Made by a program: the position numbers and the translations under genes. A stretch of DNA of 64,000 nt. Origin: Sutcliffiella horikoshii. Lineage in GTDB: Bacteria; Bacillota; Bacilli; Bacillales; Bacillaceae_I. Numbering within the stretch: the first letter of the stretch is position 1; each line of letters starts with the position of its first letter. Below are positions 23,703 through 32,313 of the stretch, one piece after another. Under the pieces are notes generated by a model. That model did not search any database and was not told the origin of the DNA. It saw only the letters and a program-made list of their open reading frames with translations. The stretch lies in the NCBI GenBank assembly GCA_001636495.1, contig KV440964.1, positions 1,566,666 through 1,630,665 of the forward strand, read 5' to 3'.

Positions 23703-25394
23703 ATGGAAATAATCATTGGGATTTTAGCACTAGTAGTTTTATTTATCAGTGTCAGCTTTTTAAGAAGAAAGAAGATTTACGAAGAAGTGGATCGACTAGA
23801 GACGTGGAAGGTTTCGATCATGAACAAGCCCGTATCGGAAGAGCTTTCCAAAGTGAAAGATCTGAACATGACTGGGCAGACGGAGGAATTGTTCGAAAAC
23901 TGGCGTTATCAATGGGATGACATATTATCTACAGAGCTTGTGGGCATCGAGGAATATCTCTTTGATGCAGAAGACTATGTGGATAAATACCGTTTTAAAA
24001 AAGCCAAAGAAGTATTGTCGATAGCAGATGACAAGCTTCGTGATATCGAAATGAAAATCAAATCCATTTATGATGAGTTAGATGATCTGATAGGTAGCCA
24101 GGCAAAGAGCGTGGAACAAAACGAAAAACTGGAAGGAAAGTACGCCGATTTAAAGAAGCAACTGTTAAATCAACGCCATCAATACGGGAGTACAACCCCT
24201 TTATTGGAAAAAGAACTGGAGCAGATTGAGCAGCTATTTGTAGAGTTTAACGAGGCAATTTCCAACGGTAACTACTTGGTTGCACGAGAGTTGATAACCC
24301 AAATTGAAGAGGAACTGTCAGGTTTCGAAGCGAAAATAGAGCACATTCCAGGCCTTCTTATAGACTGTCAGTCCGTGATCCCAAGTCAACTAGCAGAAGT
24401 GGAGACGGGTTACAAGGAAATGCTTGAGGAAGGATACATTTTGGACCATGTCAATCTTGAGGAGAGTCTCTTAGGTTTGCAGGACAAAATAAAGCAAATC
24501 TCTAAGCTTCTGATGGAAACAAAGGTGATGGAAGCCAAAGAGGGCATCGAGGTTATTAAAGCCGAAATGGAAGAGTTATACGACCAAATAGAAAAAGAGG
24601 TGCTTGCAAAGCATTTTGTCGTTAAAGAACTTCCTTCTGTTGAAGTGATTCTGTCTGCCTTATCTTCTGCAAGTGAAAAGACAAGACAGGAAACGTATGT
24701 AGTACAGGAAAGCTATCAGCTTCAAGAAGAGGACATACAAACACAACGCAATATCGAAGAATCAATGCTTGCCCTTAACGATCGATATGAGAAACTTAGT
24801 GGACACCTTAAAGACCAGACCATTGCCTTCACCGTTTTGAAAGAAGAGTTGGAGGATATCTGTGAACAGATAAATTCCCTGCAGGAAATCCATCAACAAT
24901 ATATGGATATCTTGATGGCATTACGAAAAGACGAAATGGCCGCAAGGGAGCAATTGAACACTTTAAGAAAAATGCTGTTTGAAGTAAAGCGCTCTATTGA
25001 AAAAAGTAATATTCCCGGGTTGCCAAAAACAATCTATCAAGACTTGTCATTGGCGAACGATCAACTGAAAGCTGTAATGGATAAACTGGAAGAAAAGCCA
25101 TTGAATATTGTGGATGTCAATGCCATTCTCCACCAAGCCGTGGTCAGTGTGGAGAAGTGCCACGAAGATGCGTTGGAGATTCTCGACCATGCCTATCTGG
25201 CAGAGAGCATCATCCAATATGGGAATAGATATCGCAGTAAACATCCATCAGTACATGAAAGCCTTGTGGAAGCGGAGCAGCTATTCAGAAATTATGAATA
25301 CAAGAACGCCCTGGAAGAGGCTGCAACTTCATTGGAAAAAGTGGAACCAGGCGTCATGAAGAAAATTGAAAAGATTTTAGAAAAAGAGAGCTAA
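23703..25394 (+). CDS. ezrA: Septation ring regulator EzrA
   Basis: A 563-residue protein with one N-terminal membrane segment (IIIGILALVVLFISVSFL) and a cytoplasmic remainder that is almost entirely coiled coil, in the spectrin-like repeats of EzrA. EzrA restrains FtsZ polymerisation away from midcell and recruits wall synthesis proteins to the septum. Length matches B. subtilis EzrA (562). The ATG is preceded by GAAGGGGACTAGGC. A 240-base AT-rich region upstream, without a gene, should hold the promoter. A small membrane-anchored gene starts five bases after its stop. Confidence 0.95.
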   Translation: MEIIIGILALVVLFISVSFLRRKKIYEEVDRLETWKVSIMNKPVSEELSKVKDLNMTGQTEELFENWRYQWDDILSTELVGIEEYLFDAEDYVDKYRFKKAKEVLSIADDKLRDIEMKIKSIYDELDDLIGSQAKSVEQNEKLEGKYADLKKQLLNQRHQYGSTTPLLEKELEQIEQLFVEFNEAISNGNYLVARELITQIEEELSGFEAKIEHIPGLLIDCQSVIPSQLAEVETGYKEMLEEGYILDHVNLEESLLGLQDKIKQISKLLMETKVMEAKEGIEVIKAEMEELYDQIEKEVLAKHFVVKELPSVEVILSALSSASEKTRQETYVVQESYQLQEEDIQTQRNIEESMLALNDRYEKLSGHLKDQTIAFTVLKEELEDICEQINSLQEIHQQYMDILMALRKDEMAAREQLNTLRKMLFEVKRSIEKSNIPGLPKTIYQDLSLANDQLKAVMDKLEEKPLNIVDVNAILHQAVVSVEKCHEDALEILDHAYLAESIIQYGNRYRSKHPSVHESLVEAEQLFRNYEYKNALEEAATSLEKVEPGVMKKIEKILEKES

Positions 25395-25398
25395 GCAG

Positions 25399-25701
25399 GT
25401 GAAGTACATAAAGTACGTGCCATATGCAATAGTATCCGTCCTGCTTATCGTAGGTGGACTAACATGGTTCACTGTCCTTACATCCTTACAAGAGAGAAAT
25501 TCCGAACCAGCCTTGACCGTCAAGCCACCAGTAGTGGAAGAAGTTTTGATTCCTGAAGATGAACTGCGGGAAGAGAGGCTTAGGGTAAACTTCAATGTCG
25601 ATAGAGGTCTTACCGAAGAAATGGTGAAGGATTGGAATATCGAAAAAGATGGAGTCAGTATCGATCGCCTGCTAACACTTATTGAAGAACAAGATGAATA
25701 A
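25399..25701 (+). CDS. Small single-pass membrane protein downstream of ezrA
   Basis: A 100-residue protein with a short cytoplasmic start (KYIKY), one membrane segment (VPYAIVSVLLIVGGLTWFTVL, ~6-26) and a charged acidic outer part. It starts at GTG 25399, five bases after ezrA, with only a weak site (AGCAGGTGAAG overlapping), so it is probably translated by coupling to ezrA. A strong terminator follows, so the two form one transcript. No family is recognised. Linkage to ezrA suggests an envelope or division accessory role; that is inference. Confidence 0.55.
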   Translation: MKYIKYVPYAIVSVLLIVGGLTWFTVLTSLQERNSEPALTVKPPVVEEVLIPEDELREERLRVNFNVDRGLTEEMVKDWNIEKDGVSIDRLLTLIEEQDE

Positions 25702-25709
25702 AATGAGGA

Positions 25710-25753
25710 AACCAGCTCGGAAAGTATTGTTTTTACTTTCCCGGCTGGTTTTT
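25710..25753 (+). terminator. Terminator of the ezrA transcript
   Basis: A 17-base arm AACCAGCTCGGAAAGTA (25710-25726) pairs with 25734-25750 with one mismatch and one wobble; a T run follows. Confidence 0.88.
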
Positions 25754-25846
25754 GTATGTGGTTTTGTTAAAGGATTCTAAGGACTAAAAAAACTGCCCAA
25801 AAGTCAAAATTATATCGACCTTTGGACAGCGTTATGAAAAGAAATA

Positions 25847-27181
25847 TCAAGAAATACTTTCTTCGGATTGCTTCGTAGTCAATGCTCCTACAATCATTCC
25901 AATTAATGCGCCAATTATGGCAGGTACCAACCAGCCGACACCTTCACTGTATAAAGGAAGGATACGGAAGATATCCTGCAGGAAAGTAATGTTGATCTCA
26001 GCAATAGCCAAGCCGTCGGCAATGCTTACAATCCCTGTGAAAAGCAGGGCGAATCCATAAACGTAGGATTCATTTCTCCAACGATAGAAGGATAAAAGAA
26101 TCAATACAATCGCCAGTGGGTAAATCATGATCAAAACTGGCAACGAGAACGTAATCAGCTGTTCGAGTCCGACGTTTGATACGATTAAACTGAAGATGCT
26201 TAGAATCGCAACAAACACCTTGTAGGAAACCGAAGGCATGATTTTTGAAAAGAATTTACTTGTCGCAGATACCAGTCCGACTGAAGTCGTCAAGCATGCA
26301 AATGTAATGGCGAGTCCAAGAATGACCGCCCCGATGGACCCGAACAGATAATTGGCGGACCCTGAAAGGATCTGGCCACCGTTCCCTGCTGCACCAACTG
26401 CATCAAGACTTGTTGCTCCAAGATAAGACAACCCAGCATAGACAATAGTCAGGCCGATGGCAGCGATAAACCCTGCCTTTAAACAAAGAGAAGTAATCGT
26501 TTTTTTGTCCGTTACACCTTTATCTTTTATTGCAGAAATTACAACAATTCCGAAAACTAAAGCTGCAATGGTGTCCATCGTCAGGTAGCCTTCAAGAAAT
26601 CCTTTGAAGAAAGGGGAGTTTCTGTACCCTTCCGTAGGAGCCCCAATAGCACCCATGGGTGTGATAATACTTTTAACAACCAGAACTCCAATAACCGTCA
26701 ATAGAATAGGGGTAAGGATTTTTCCTATCCTATCCACAAGCTTTGTAGGGTTAAGTGCCAAAAAGTAAGTTATGGAAAAGAATACAATGGTAAAAAGGAA
26801 TAGCGCCCAGCCTTGTGGATTTACCGATTCAGGCAGAAATGGAGTGGCTCCTATTTCAAATGCCACGGTACCTGTACGAGGAATACCAAAGAATGGACCA
26901 ATCGCTAAATACATAATGATAGTAAAAATAATTCCGAAAATTGGGTTTACACGATTGGCAAGTGTTTGAAGATCGCCGCCAGTGTATGCTATTGCCATTA
27001 CTCCTAGAAGCGGGAGACCAACTCCAGTTATCAAGAATCCTATGACGGAAATGCCGACATTTTCTCCGGCTGCTTGTCCAAGTAATGGAGGGAAAATCAT
27101 ATTTCCTGCCCCAAGGAATAAGGCAAAAAGCATAAGACCTAACACCAATATATCCTTATTCGTATATAGCTTTTTTTGCAT
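25847..27181 (-). CDS. braB: Branched-chain amino acid:cation symporter (BrnQ/BraB)
   Basis: A 444-residue polytopic membrane protein of the LIVCS family with about 12 membrane segments; it imports leucine, isoleucine and valine with Na+ or H+. The N-terminus LGLMLFALFLGAGNMIFPP and the motif GPFFGIPRTGTVAFEIG are family hallmarks. The ATG follows AGGAGGATTTTTC. Its position between ezrA and nifZ matches braB in B. subtilis. An AT-rich 200-base region plus a structured repeat separates it from the divergent nifZ. Confidence 0.95.
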   Translation of the reverse strand: MQKKLYTNKDILVLGLMLFALFLGAGNMIFPPLLGQAAGENVGISVIGFLITGVGLPLLGVMAIAYTGGDLQTLANRVNPIFGIIFTIIMYLAIGPFFGIPRTGTVAFEIGATPFLPESVNPQGWALFLFTIVFFSITYFLALNPTKLVDRIGKILTPILLTVIGVLVVKSIITPMGAIGAPTEGYRNSPFFKGFLEGYLTMDTIAALVFGIVVISAIKDKGVTDKKTITSLCLKAGFIAAIGLTIVYAGLSYLGATSLDAVGAAGNGGQILSGSANYLFGSIGAVILGLAITFACLTTSVGLVSATSKFFSKIMPSVSYKVFVAILSIFSLIVSNVGLEQLITFSLPVLIMIYPLAIVLILLSFYRWRNESYVYGFALLFTGIVSIADGLAIAEINITFLQDIFRILPLYSEGVGWLVPAIIGALIGMIVGALTTKQSEESIS

Positions 27182-27386
27182 GAAAAATCCTCCTGATGGG
27201 AAAATGAGATGAATACGTTTTCATCCTATCATAATTTTGGTGAAATTTGTCGAATAACTTAAAAGTTCAACAATTCAATATATTAGAAAAACATTTACTA
27301 GTTTAACATGTCTATACAAGTTTAGGAAGGGGAAATTGCAAATTTCCTGTAATTTCTTTAATAAATATAGATGAACTTCTTAAACT

Positions 27387-27516
27387 CCTGTTGATTTCCG
27401 TTCCAGGTGTTCGCTTTCCGCTGGACGGTGCTTGAGCCTCCTCACTTCGTTGCGGGGTCTCAAGTCTACCGTTCTCCCCCCGCTGGAGTCTCACACCTTG
27501 CACTCCAATCTACAGG
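27387..27516 (+). repeat. Dispersed structured repeat, copy 2 (subtype B)
   Basis: A ~130-bp element from CCTGTTGAT to ATCTACAGG. Outer stem AGGTGT/ACACCT and inner stem CTTGAG/CTCAAG are the subtype B versions of the same fold. It lies between the divergent braB and nifZ, so it may influence either promoter region. Confidence 0.88.
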
Positions 27517-27655
27517 GGGTATCTTTTAAGAATTACGCTTATCTTTTCCATGGATATAAAGTATGCTAACATTAATATTCGCTTAGAATAAAAATTTATC
27601 TATATATATTTGACGAATTCTATTCCTCATAGAAAATCGGAGGATGACCTTGACC

Positions 27656-28792
27656 ATGATTTATCTAGACAATAGTGCCACAACAAAACCATATAAAGAA
27701 GTGCTGGATTCATTTCTGAAAGTTTCATCCGATTATTTCGGTAATCCTTCCTCCATCCATTCCATGGGAGGAGAAGTGGAGATGCTATTGCACCGATCCC
27801 GTGAAACCATTGCTTCCCTATTAAATGTGCACCATAAGGAAGTTATTTTCACTTCAGGGGGAACAGAGAGCAACAATCTTGCAATCAAAGGATGCGCATG
27901 GAGTAAAAAACAGGTAGGTAATCACGTCATTACCACGGCAATAGAGCATCCCTCTGTAACCAATGCGATAAAGGACTTGGAAGCAGAAGGCTTTGAAGTA
28001 ACCGTTCTCCCTGTCAATAGGGAAGGGAGAATTACTACCAATCAAGTGGAGGCTGCCATTAGGAAAGAAACGGTCCTTGTCTCTATTATTCATGTGAACA
28101 ATGAAACCGGTGTTATTCAACCTGTGGAAGAAATAGGTGAACTCCTCTCGAACTATCCACAGGTGACCTTCCATGTTGATCATATTCAAGGGATTGGAAA
28201 AGTTCCTTTGAAGATGGATTTCATCGACCTTTGCTCCCTATCTGCACATAAGTTCCATGGGCTAAAAGGAAACGGTATCCTCCTAATTAAAAATGGGGTG
28301 AAACTCCATCCCTTATTAAGCGGGGGAAATCAGGAATGGACATTGCGATCTGGAACAGAGAATGTAGCTGGAATTGTGGCGATGACCAAAGCACTTAGGA
28401 TGACACTCGAAAAAAGTAAAAGTGGTATATCTGATATGTTGCTGTTGAAAAATGACTGCATGCATGCGTTGAAAAAGTTAGACGGAGTGTTCCTTCATAC
28501 GCCAGAGTGTAAATCAGCTCCACATATCATCAACTTCTCTGTACCAGGAATCAAGTCGGAGGTACTGGTACATGCACTTGGAACGAAAAAAGTATTTGTG
28601 TCCACTACTTCTGCCTGTTCTTCAAAACGAAAAACACCGAGTAAAACACTGATGGCAATGGGGCTATCCAGAGAGAAGGCGGAAAGTGCGATTAGGGTGA
28701 GCATGACCTATCATACGACAAAGCAGGAAATTCAAACATTCCTAAACGAAATTCAACATGCAATTATTACTATAAAAGAAGTAACGAGGTAG
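27656..28792 (+). CDS. nifZ: Cysteine desulfurase (NifS/IscS family, ThiI partner)
   Basis: A 378-residue PLP enzyme that takes sulfur from cysteine. It has the family start MIYLDNSATTKPY, the PLP lysine in LCSLSAHKFHGLKG and the persulfide cysteine loop TTSACSSK. It lies six bases before thiI; in B. subtilis the equivalent NifZ feeds sulfur to ThiI for 4-thiouridine in tRNA. The start is ambiguous: ATG 27656 gives the conserved N-terminus but is 12 bases from GGAGG; TTG 27650 is better spaced and adds two residues; ATG 27644 abuts the site. Confidence 0.93.
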   Translation: MIYLDNSATTKPYKEVLDSFLKVSSDYFGNPSSIHSMGGEVEMLLHRSRETIASLLNVHHKEVIFTSGGTESNNLAIKGCAWSKKQVGNHVITTAIEHPSVTNAIKDLEAEGFEVTVLPVNREGRITTNQVEAAIRKETVLVSIIHVNNETGVIQPVEEIGELLSNYPQVTFHVDHIQGIGKVPLKMDFIDLCSLSAHKFHGLKGNGILLIKNGVKLHPLLSGGNQEWTLRSGTENVAGIVAMTKALRMTLEKSKSGISDMLLLKNDCMHALKKLDGVFLHTPECKSAPHIINFSVPGIKSEVLVHALGTKKVFVSTTSACSSKRKTPSKTLMAMGLSREKAESAIRVSMTYHTTKQEIQTFLNEIQHAIITIKEVTR

Positions 28793-28797
28793 AGAAC

Positions 28798-30006
28798 ATG
28801 AATTATGATCATATATTAATCCGTTTTGGCGAACTATCCACCAAAGGGAGAAACAGAAAACAGTTTGTGCAACGTCTTAGCTATAATATTTTGGAAAAGA
28901 TAAAGGATTTTCCTCAAATAAATATTGAAAAGAGCAGGGACAGAATGTTCATCAAGTTAAATGGTGAGCCACACGAACCAATTATTGACCGCCTTCAAAG
29001 CATCTTTGGCATCCACTCTTTCAGTTTAGCTGTCAAGACTAAAACGGAGATCGAAGACATCAAAGAAGGTGCACTGTTCGCACTTAAAGCGCTAGACTAC
29101 AAAGGGAAAACCTTCAAGATTACCGCAAGACGTGCCTATAAGAACTTTGAGCTTGATACAAATGAGCTCAACCATGCCATCGGGTCTCACCTTTTACGAA
29201 ATACAGAAGACTTGACGGTCAATGTAAAACAGCCTGATATCAATGTCAGAGTGGAAGTTAGAGAAGAGGCAACCTATATTACATGCAAAGATATTTTAGG
29301 TGCTGGCGGACTTCCTGTCGGGACGAGTGGCACAGGGGTCCTTATGCTTTCTGGTGGAATTGACAGCCCTGTAGCTGGCTATCTTTCCATGAAACGAGGT
29401 ATCAGACTGGAGGTGGTCCATTTCTTCAGTCCTCCTTACACAAGTGAACGTGCGAAACAGAAAGTGGTGGAACTGACAGAAAGGCTTACAGACTTTGGCC
29501 ACTCCATCAACCTGCATATCGTACCTTTCACTGATATTCAAGTTGCCATCCAAAAACAGGTTCCTGAAAACTACACCATGACTTCAACCAGAAGGTTCAT
29601 GTTGAAGATTGCCGATAAGATCCGCGAAAAGGAACAAGGACTGGCCATCATAACGGGGGAGAGTCTCGGTCAGGTGGCAAGCCAAACGTTGCAAAGCATG
29701 TCCACCATCAATGAAGTCACTTCCACCCCCATCATCAGACCGTTGATTACGATGGACAAAATTGAAATCATGGATATTGCCCGTAAGATTGATACATTGG
29801 AAATTTCCAATAGGCCTTATGAAGATTGCTGTACCATTTTTACACCATCATCTCCAAAAACGAAGCCGAAAAAGGAAAAAATCAATTTTTATGAAAGCTT
29901 TTTTGATATCGAAAAAATGGTGGATGATGCAGTAGATCGTACAGAAAAGCTGTTGATAACTGGAAAAAAGAAAGAAGAAGACAGTATTATGAACGATTTG
30001 TTTTAA
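28798..30006 (+). CDS. thiI: tRNA 4-thiouridine synthase ThiI
   Basis: A 402-residue protein with an N-terminal ferredoxin-like/THUMP region (~1-165, RNA binding) and a PP-loop ATP pyrophosphatase domain starting at the SGGIDS motif (Ser185). It lacks the C-terminal rhodanese domain of E. coli ThiI, as Bacillus forms do. It therefore receives sulfur from the adjacent NifZ and probably serves tRNA U8 thiolation only. The start overlaps a GAGGTAGAG region six bases after nifZ. The conserved cysteines YEDCCTIF sit near residue 345. Confidence 0.96.
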   Translation: MNYDHILIRFGELSTKGRNRKQFVQRLSYNILEKIKDFPQINIEKSRDRMFIKLNGEPHEPIIDRLQSIFGIHSFSLAVKTKTEIEDIKEGALFALKALDYKGKTFKITARRAYKNFELDTNELNHAIGSHLLRNTEDLTVNVKQPDINVRVEVREEATYITCKDILGAGGLPVGTSGTGVLMLSGGIDSPVAGYLSMKRGIRLEVVHFFSPPYTSERAKQKVVELTERLTDFGHSINLHIVPFTDIQVAIQKQVPENYTMTSTRRFMLKIADKIREKEQGLAIITGESLGQVASQTLQSMSTINEVTSTPIIRPLITMDKIEIMDIARKIDTLEISNRPYEDCCTIFTPSSPKTKPKKEKINFYESFFDIEKMVDDAVDRTEKLLITGKKKEEDSIMNDLF

Positions 30007-30043
30007 CAGTTGGTTACTGTGAACAATTACCATTTTTAAAACA

Positions 30044-30074
30044 TGAATGATGCCATGTGTTTTGACACATTCTA
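30044..30074 (+). promoter_or_regulatory. Sigma-G-type promoter of the SASP gene
   Basis: TGAATG (30044-30049) and CATTCTA (30068-30074) are 18 bases apart. This matches the forespore sigma-G pattern (TGAATA / CATNNTA) and is correctly placed 24 bases before the SASP gene start. Confidence 0.7.
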
Positions 30075-30097
30075 TAGTCACAAGGAGGTGAAAACAC

Positions 30098-30301
30098 ATG
30101 GCAAACAACAGTTCAAACCAACTAGTTGTACCTGGTGTACAACAAGCTCTTGACCAAATGAAATACGAAATCGCTTCTGAATTCGGAGTTCAACTTGGTC
30201 CTGATGCAACTGCTCGCGCTAACGGTTCCGTTGGTGGAGAAATCACTAAACGCTTAGTTCAAATGGCTGAACAAAGCTTCGGTGGCGGTTACCAAAAATA
30301 A
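30098..30301 (+). CDS. sspA: Alpha/beta-type small acid-soluble spore protein
   Basis: A 67-residue SASP that coats DNA in the spore and protects it from UV and heat. The germination protease site [10 protein letters not shown] (cleavage after the Glu) is present, as is the second conserved block [16 protein letters not shown]. The RBS AAGGAGGTG is perfect. A sigma-G-type promoter upstream and a tight terminator downstream show a single-gene transcript made in the forespore. In B. subtilis sspA also follows thiI. Confidence 0.96.
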   Translation: MANNSSNQLVVPGVQQALDQMKYEIASEFGVQLGPDATARANGSVGGEITKRLVQMAEQSFGGGYQK

Positions 30302-30318
30302 TATATAAAATGGCTACG

Positions 30319-30344
30319 AGGTGGGGGAAACCCCACCTTTCTTC
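30319..30344 (+). terminator. SASP gene terminator
   Basis: AGGTGGGG (30319-30326) pairs with CCCCACCT (30331-30338) around a GGAAA-type loop, followed by TTTCTT. Confidence 0.85.
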
Positions 30345-30370
30345 TATTCTTATCTTGGAGGTGCTTTTTA

Positions 30371-30466
30371 ATGAAGGAGCAAAATCAAGTAGAAAAACAA
30401 CAGAAGAAGCAGGGCAGAAAACGCCGCAACGAGCCCAAGCATGCGGTTAAATCGAATGAACAGTAG
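30371..30466 (+). CDS. Small basic protein of 31 residues, possible spore protein
   Basis: A 31-codon ORF (MKEQNQVEKQQKKQGRKRRN...) with a near-perfect TTGGAGGTG seven bases before the ATG and its own terminator after the stop. Composition is Lys/Gln/Arg-rich without hydrophobic segments, like several tiny spore proteins. It sits directly behind the SASP gene, so forespore expression by read-through or its own promoter is plausible. No family is recognised with certainty. The strong RBS and flanking terminators make it a real gene rather than a chance frame. Confidence 0.65.
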   Translation: MKEQNQVEKQQKKQGRKRRNEPKHAVKSNEQ

Positions 30467-30476
30467 ATTTTTTAGG

Positions 30477-30508
30477 CACCTTCTATATTGGAAGGTGTTT
30501 TTATTTTT
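30477..30508 (+). terminator. Terminator of the small basic protein gene
   Basis: CACCTTC (30477-30483) pairs with GAAGGTG (30491-30497), followed by TTTTTATTTTT. Confidence 0.85.
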
Positions 30509-30591
30509 CATAAAATTCCGCAAAATAATTCAAATTATTTAAAAAATTTTGTAAGATGGAGGTAGTACTATTACAAAGGGGATGACTTCAT

Positions 30592-32178
30592 ATGAAAAGA
30601 GAAGAACTTTTAGCACCGCAAAAGTACAATTTAGTTGAAGAAGTGGAAAAGTACGCAAGTGATAGTGAAAAGCTTGCCTTGATCTGGGAAAGCGAGCAAG
30701 GGGAGAAAGAGCAGGTAACATATCAACATTTAATGAAAGCTGCAAATAAAATTGGAAACGCTTTACTTTCGGAAGGGCTGCAAAAAGGGGATGTAGTTCT
30801 GGTCATGATGCCAAGGCTTATTGACAGCTATCAGGTGTATCTTGGGGCATTGAAAGCAGGAATAGTGGTGATTCCATGCTCTGAAATGTTAAGAGAGAAG
30901 GACCTTGCATACCGAATTGAACATGGGGATGTCAAAGGTATTATTACATATCAACCGTTTGTGGAACAGGCAGGTAAATTAGAGGAAGTGACCAATCTGG
31001 TAAGATTCAGTGTAGGTGGTCTTGCTGAACAAGGCTGGACAAACTTGCATGAAGCAATGGAAAAACAACCAGACCAACTTGAATTCGCTTCAACATCCAA
31101 AGATGACATGGCATTCCTATCCTATACATCAGGAACAACGGGTAATCCGAAAGGCGTAGTCCACACGCATGGCTGGGCCTACGCTCACCTTCGTACCACC
31201 TCCAAGAACTGGCTTGGAATCGAAGACAATGATGTAGTCTGGGCGACAGCTAGCCCTGGTTGGCAAAAATGGATTTGGAGTCCATTTTTATCCACCCTTG
31301 GGTCCGGAGCAACAGGATTTGTCTATCACGGCAAATTCGATCCCAACACCTATCTGAAGCTTTTGGAGAAATACGAAGTGAATGTCCTCTGCTGCACGCC
31401 GACAAAATATCGTTTAATGGCGAAAGTGGATAACTTGAATGCTTATCAGCTCCCGCATCTTCACAGTGCTGTTTCAGCAGGGGAACCATTGAATCGAGAA
31501 GTCATTGAGACATTCCGCAAGCATTTCCAAGTAGACGTAAGGGACGGGTACGGACAGACCGAAAACACGCTTCTGCTTGGTGTGTTAAAAGGAATGGATA
31601 TCAAACCAGGATCGATGGGAAAACCTACACCTGGCAACAGGGTGACCATCATCAATGAAGATGCCGAAGAGTGTGCGGTCGGCGAAGTCGGGGACATCGC
31701 AGTCCATGTAGAGACGCCAGCACTATTCAAACATTACTACAAAGATCCCGAGCGCACCTCCAGACAATTCAGAGGGGACTACTATATTACAGGAGATAAG
31801 GCCAAAAAGGATGAAGACGGATATTTCTGGTTTGAGGGCAGAAGTGACGATATCATCATTAGTTCCGGGTACACCATTGGGCCTTTTGAAGTGGAAGATG
31901 CATTGGTAAAGCATTCGTTGGTAAGAGAATGCGCGGTGGTGGCAAGTCCGGATGAAATCAGAGGGAATATCGTCAAAGCATTTGTCGTTTTGCAAGACGG
32001 AGTGGATCAAGAGGAATCAAAACTTACAAAGCTGCTTCAGGAACATGTCAAAGAACTGACGGCACCATATAAATACCCCCGGAAAATCGAGTACGTGACA
32101 GAGCTTCCGAAGACCACTTCCGGTAAAATAAGAAGGATAGAACTGCGTCAGCAGGAATTGGCCCAAGCGTCAAAATAA
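30592..32178 (+). CDS. ytcI: Acyl-CoA ligase, AMP-forming (YtcI/MbcS-like)
   Basis: A 528-residue ANL-superfamily enzyme that activates a carboxylic acid with ATP and CoA. Core motifs in order: P-loop YTSGTTGNPKGVVHTH (~178), DGYGQTE (~325), ITGDKAKKDEDGY (~400), SGYTIGPFEVE hinge (~425) and the catalytic lysine of PKTTSGKIRR (~515). It matches B. subtilis YtcI and the S. aureus medium/branched-chain ligase MbcS in family and synteny. The exact acid, probably a short branched one, is inferred. It has its own terminator and lies between the SASP region and ytcJ. Confidence 0.9.
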   Translation: MKREELLAPQKYNLVEEVEKYASDSEKLALIWESEQGEKEQVTYQHLMKAANKIGNALLSEGLQKGDVVLVMMPRLIDSYQVYLGALKAGIVVIPCSEMLREKDLAYRIEHGDVKGIITYQPFVEQAGKLEEVTNLVRFSVGGLAEQGWTNLHEAMEKQPDQLEFASTSKDDMAFLSYTSGTTGNPKGVVHTHGWAYAHLRTTSKNWLGIEDNDVVWATASPGWQKWIWSPFLSTLGSGATGFVYHGKFDPNTYLKLLEKYEVNVLCCTPTKYRLMAKVDNLNAYQLPHLHSAVSAGEPLNREVIETFRKHFQVDVRDGYGQTENTLLLGVLKGMDIKPGSMGKPTPGNRVTIINEDAEECAVGEVGDIAVHVETPALFKHYYKDPERTSRQFRGDYYITGDKAKKDEDGYFWFEGRSDDIIISSGYTIGPFEVEDALVKHSLVRECAVVASPDEIRGNIVKAFVVLQDGVDQEESKLTKLLQEHVKELTAPYKYPRKIEYVTELPKTTSGKIRRIELRQQELAQASK

Positions 32179-32183
32179 CTCAA

Positions 32184-32238
32184 AAAAGGCAGGCTAGTGG
32201 GAAGCAGGTTCCTCGACCCCACCTAGACTGCCTTTTCT
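32184..32238 (+). terminator. Terminator of the acyl-CoA ligase gene
   Basis: AAAAGGCAG...CTAGTGGG pairs with CCCACCTAG...CTGCCTTTT (32185-32201 with 32218-32235), a long stem with one small offset, ending in T. Confidence 0.85.
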
Positions 32239-32313
32239 AATGCAATCCTTTTGTGCAAGACCCTCACAAATGATAATCTTATAGTAATTTACAAAAGAAG
32301 GAGCAAGATCACC

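Noticed and set aside
27233-27247. CodY box upstream of braB (AATTTTGGTGAAATT)
   Set aside because: The outer A/T halves fit AATTTTCWGAAAATT but four central positions do not, which is too weak in AT-rich DNA to call.
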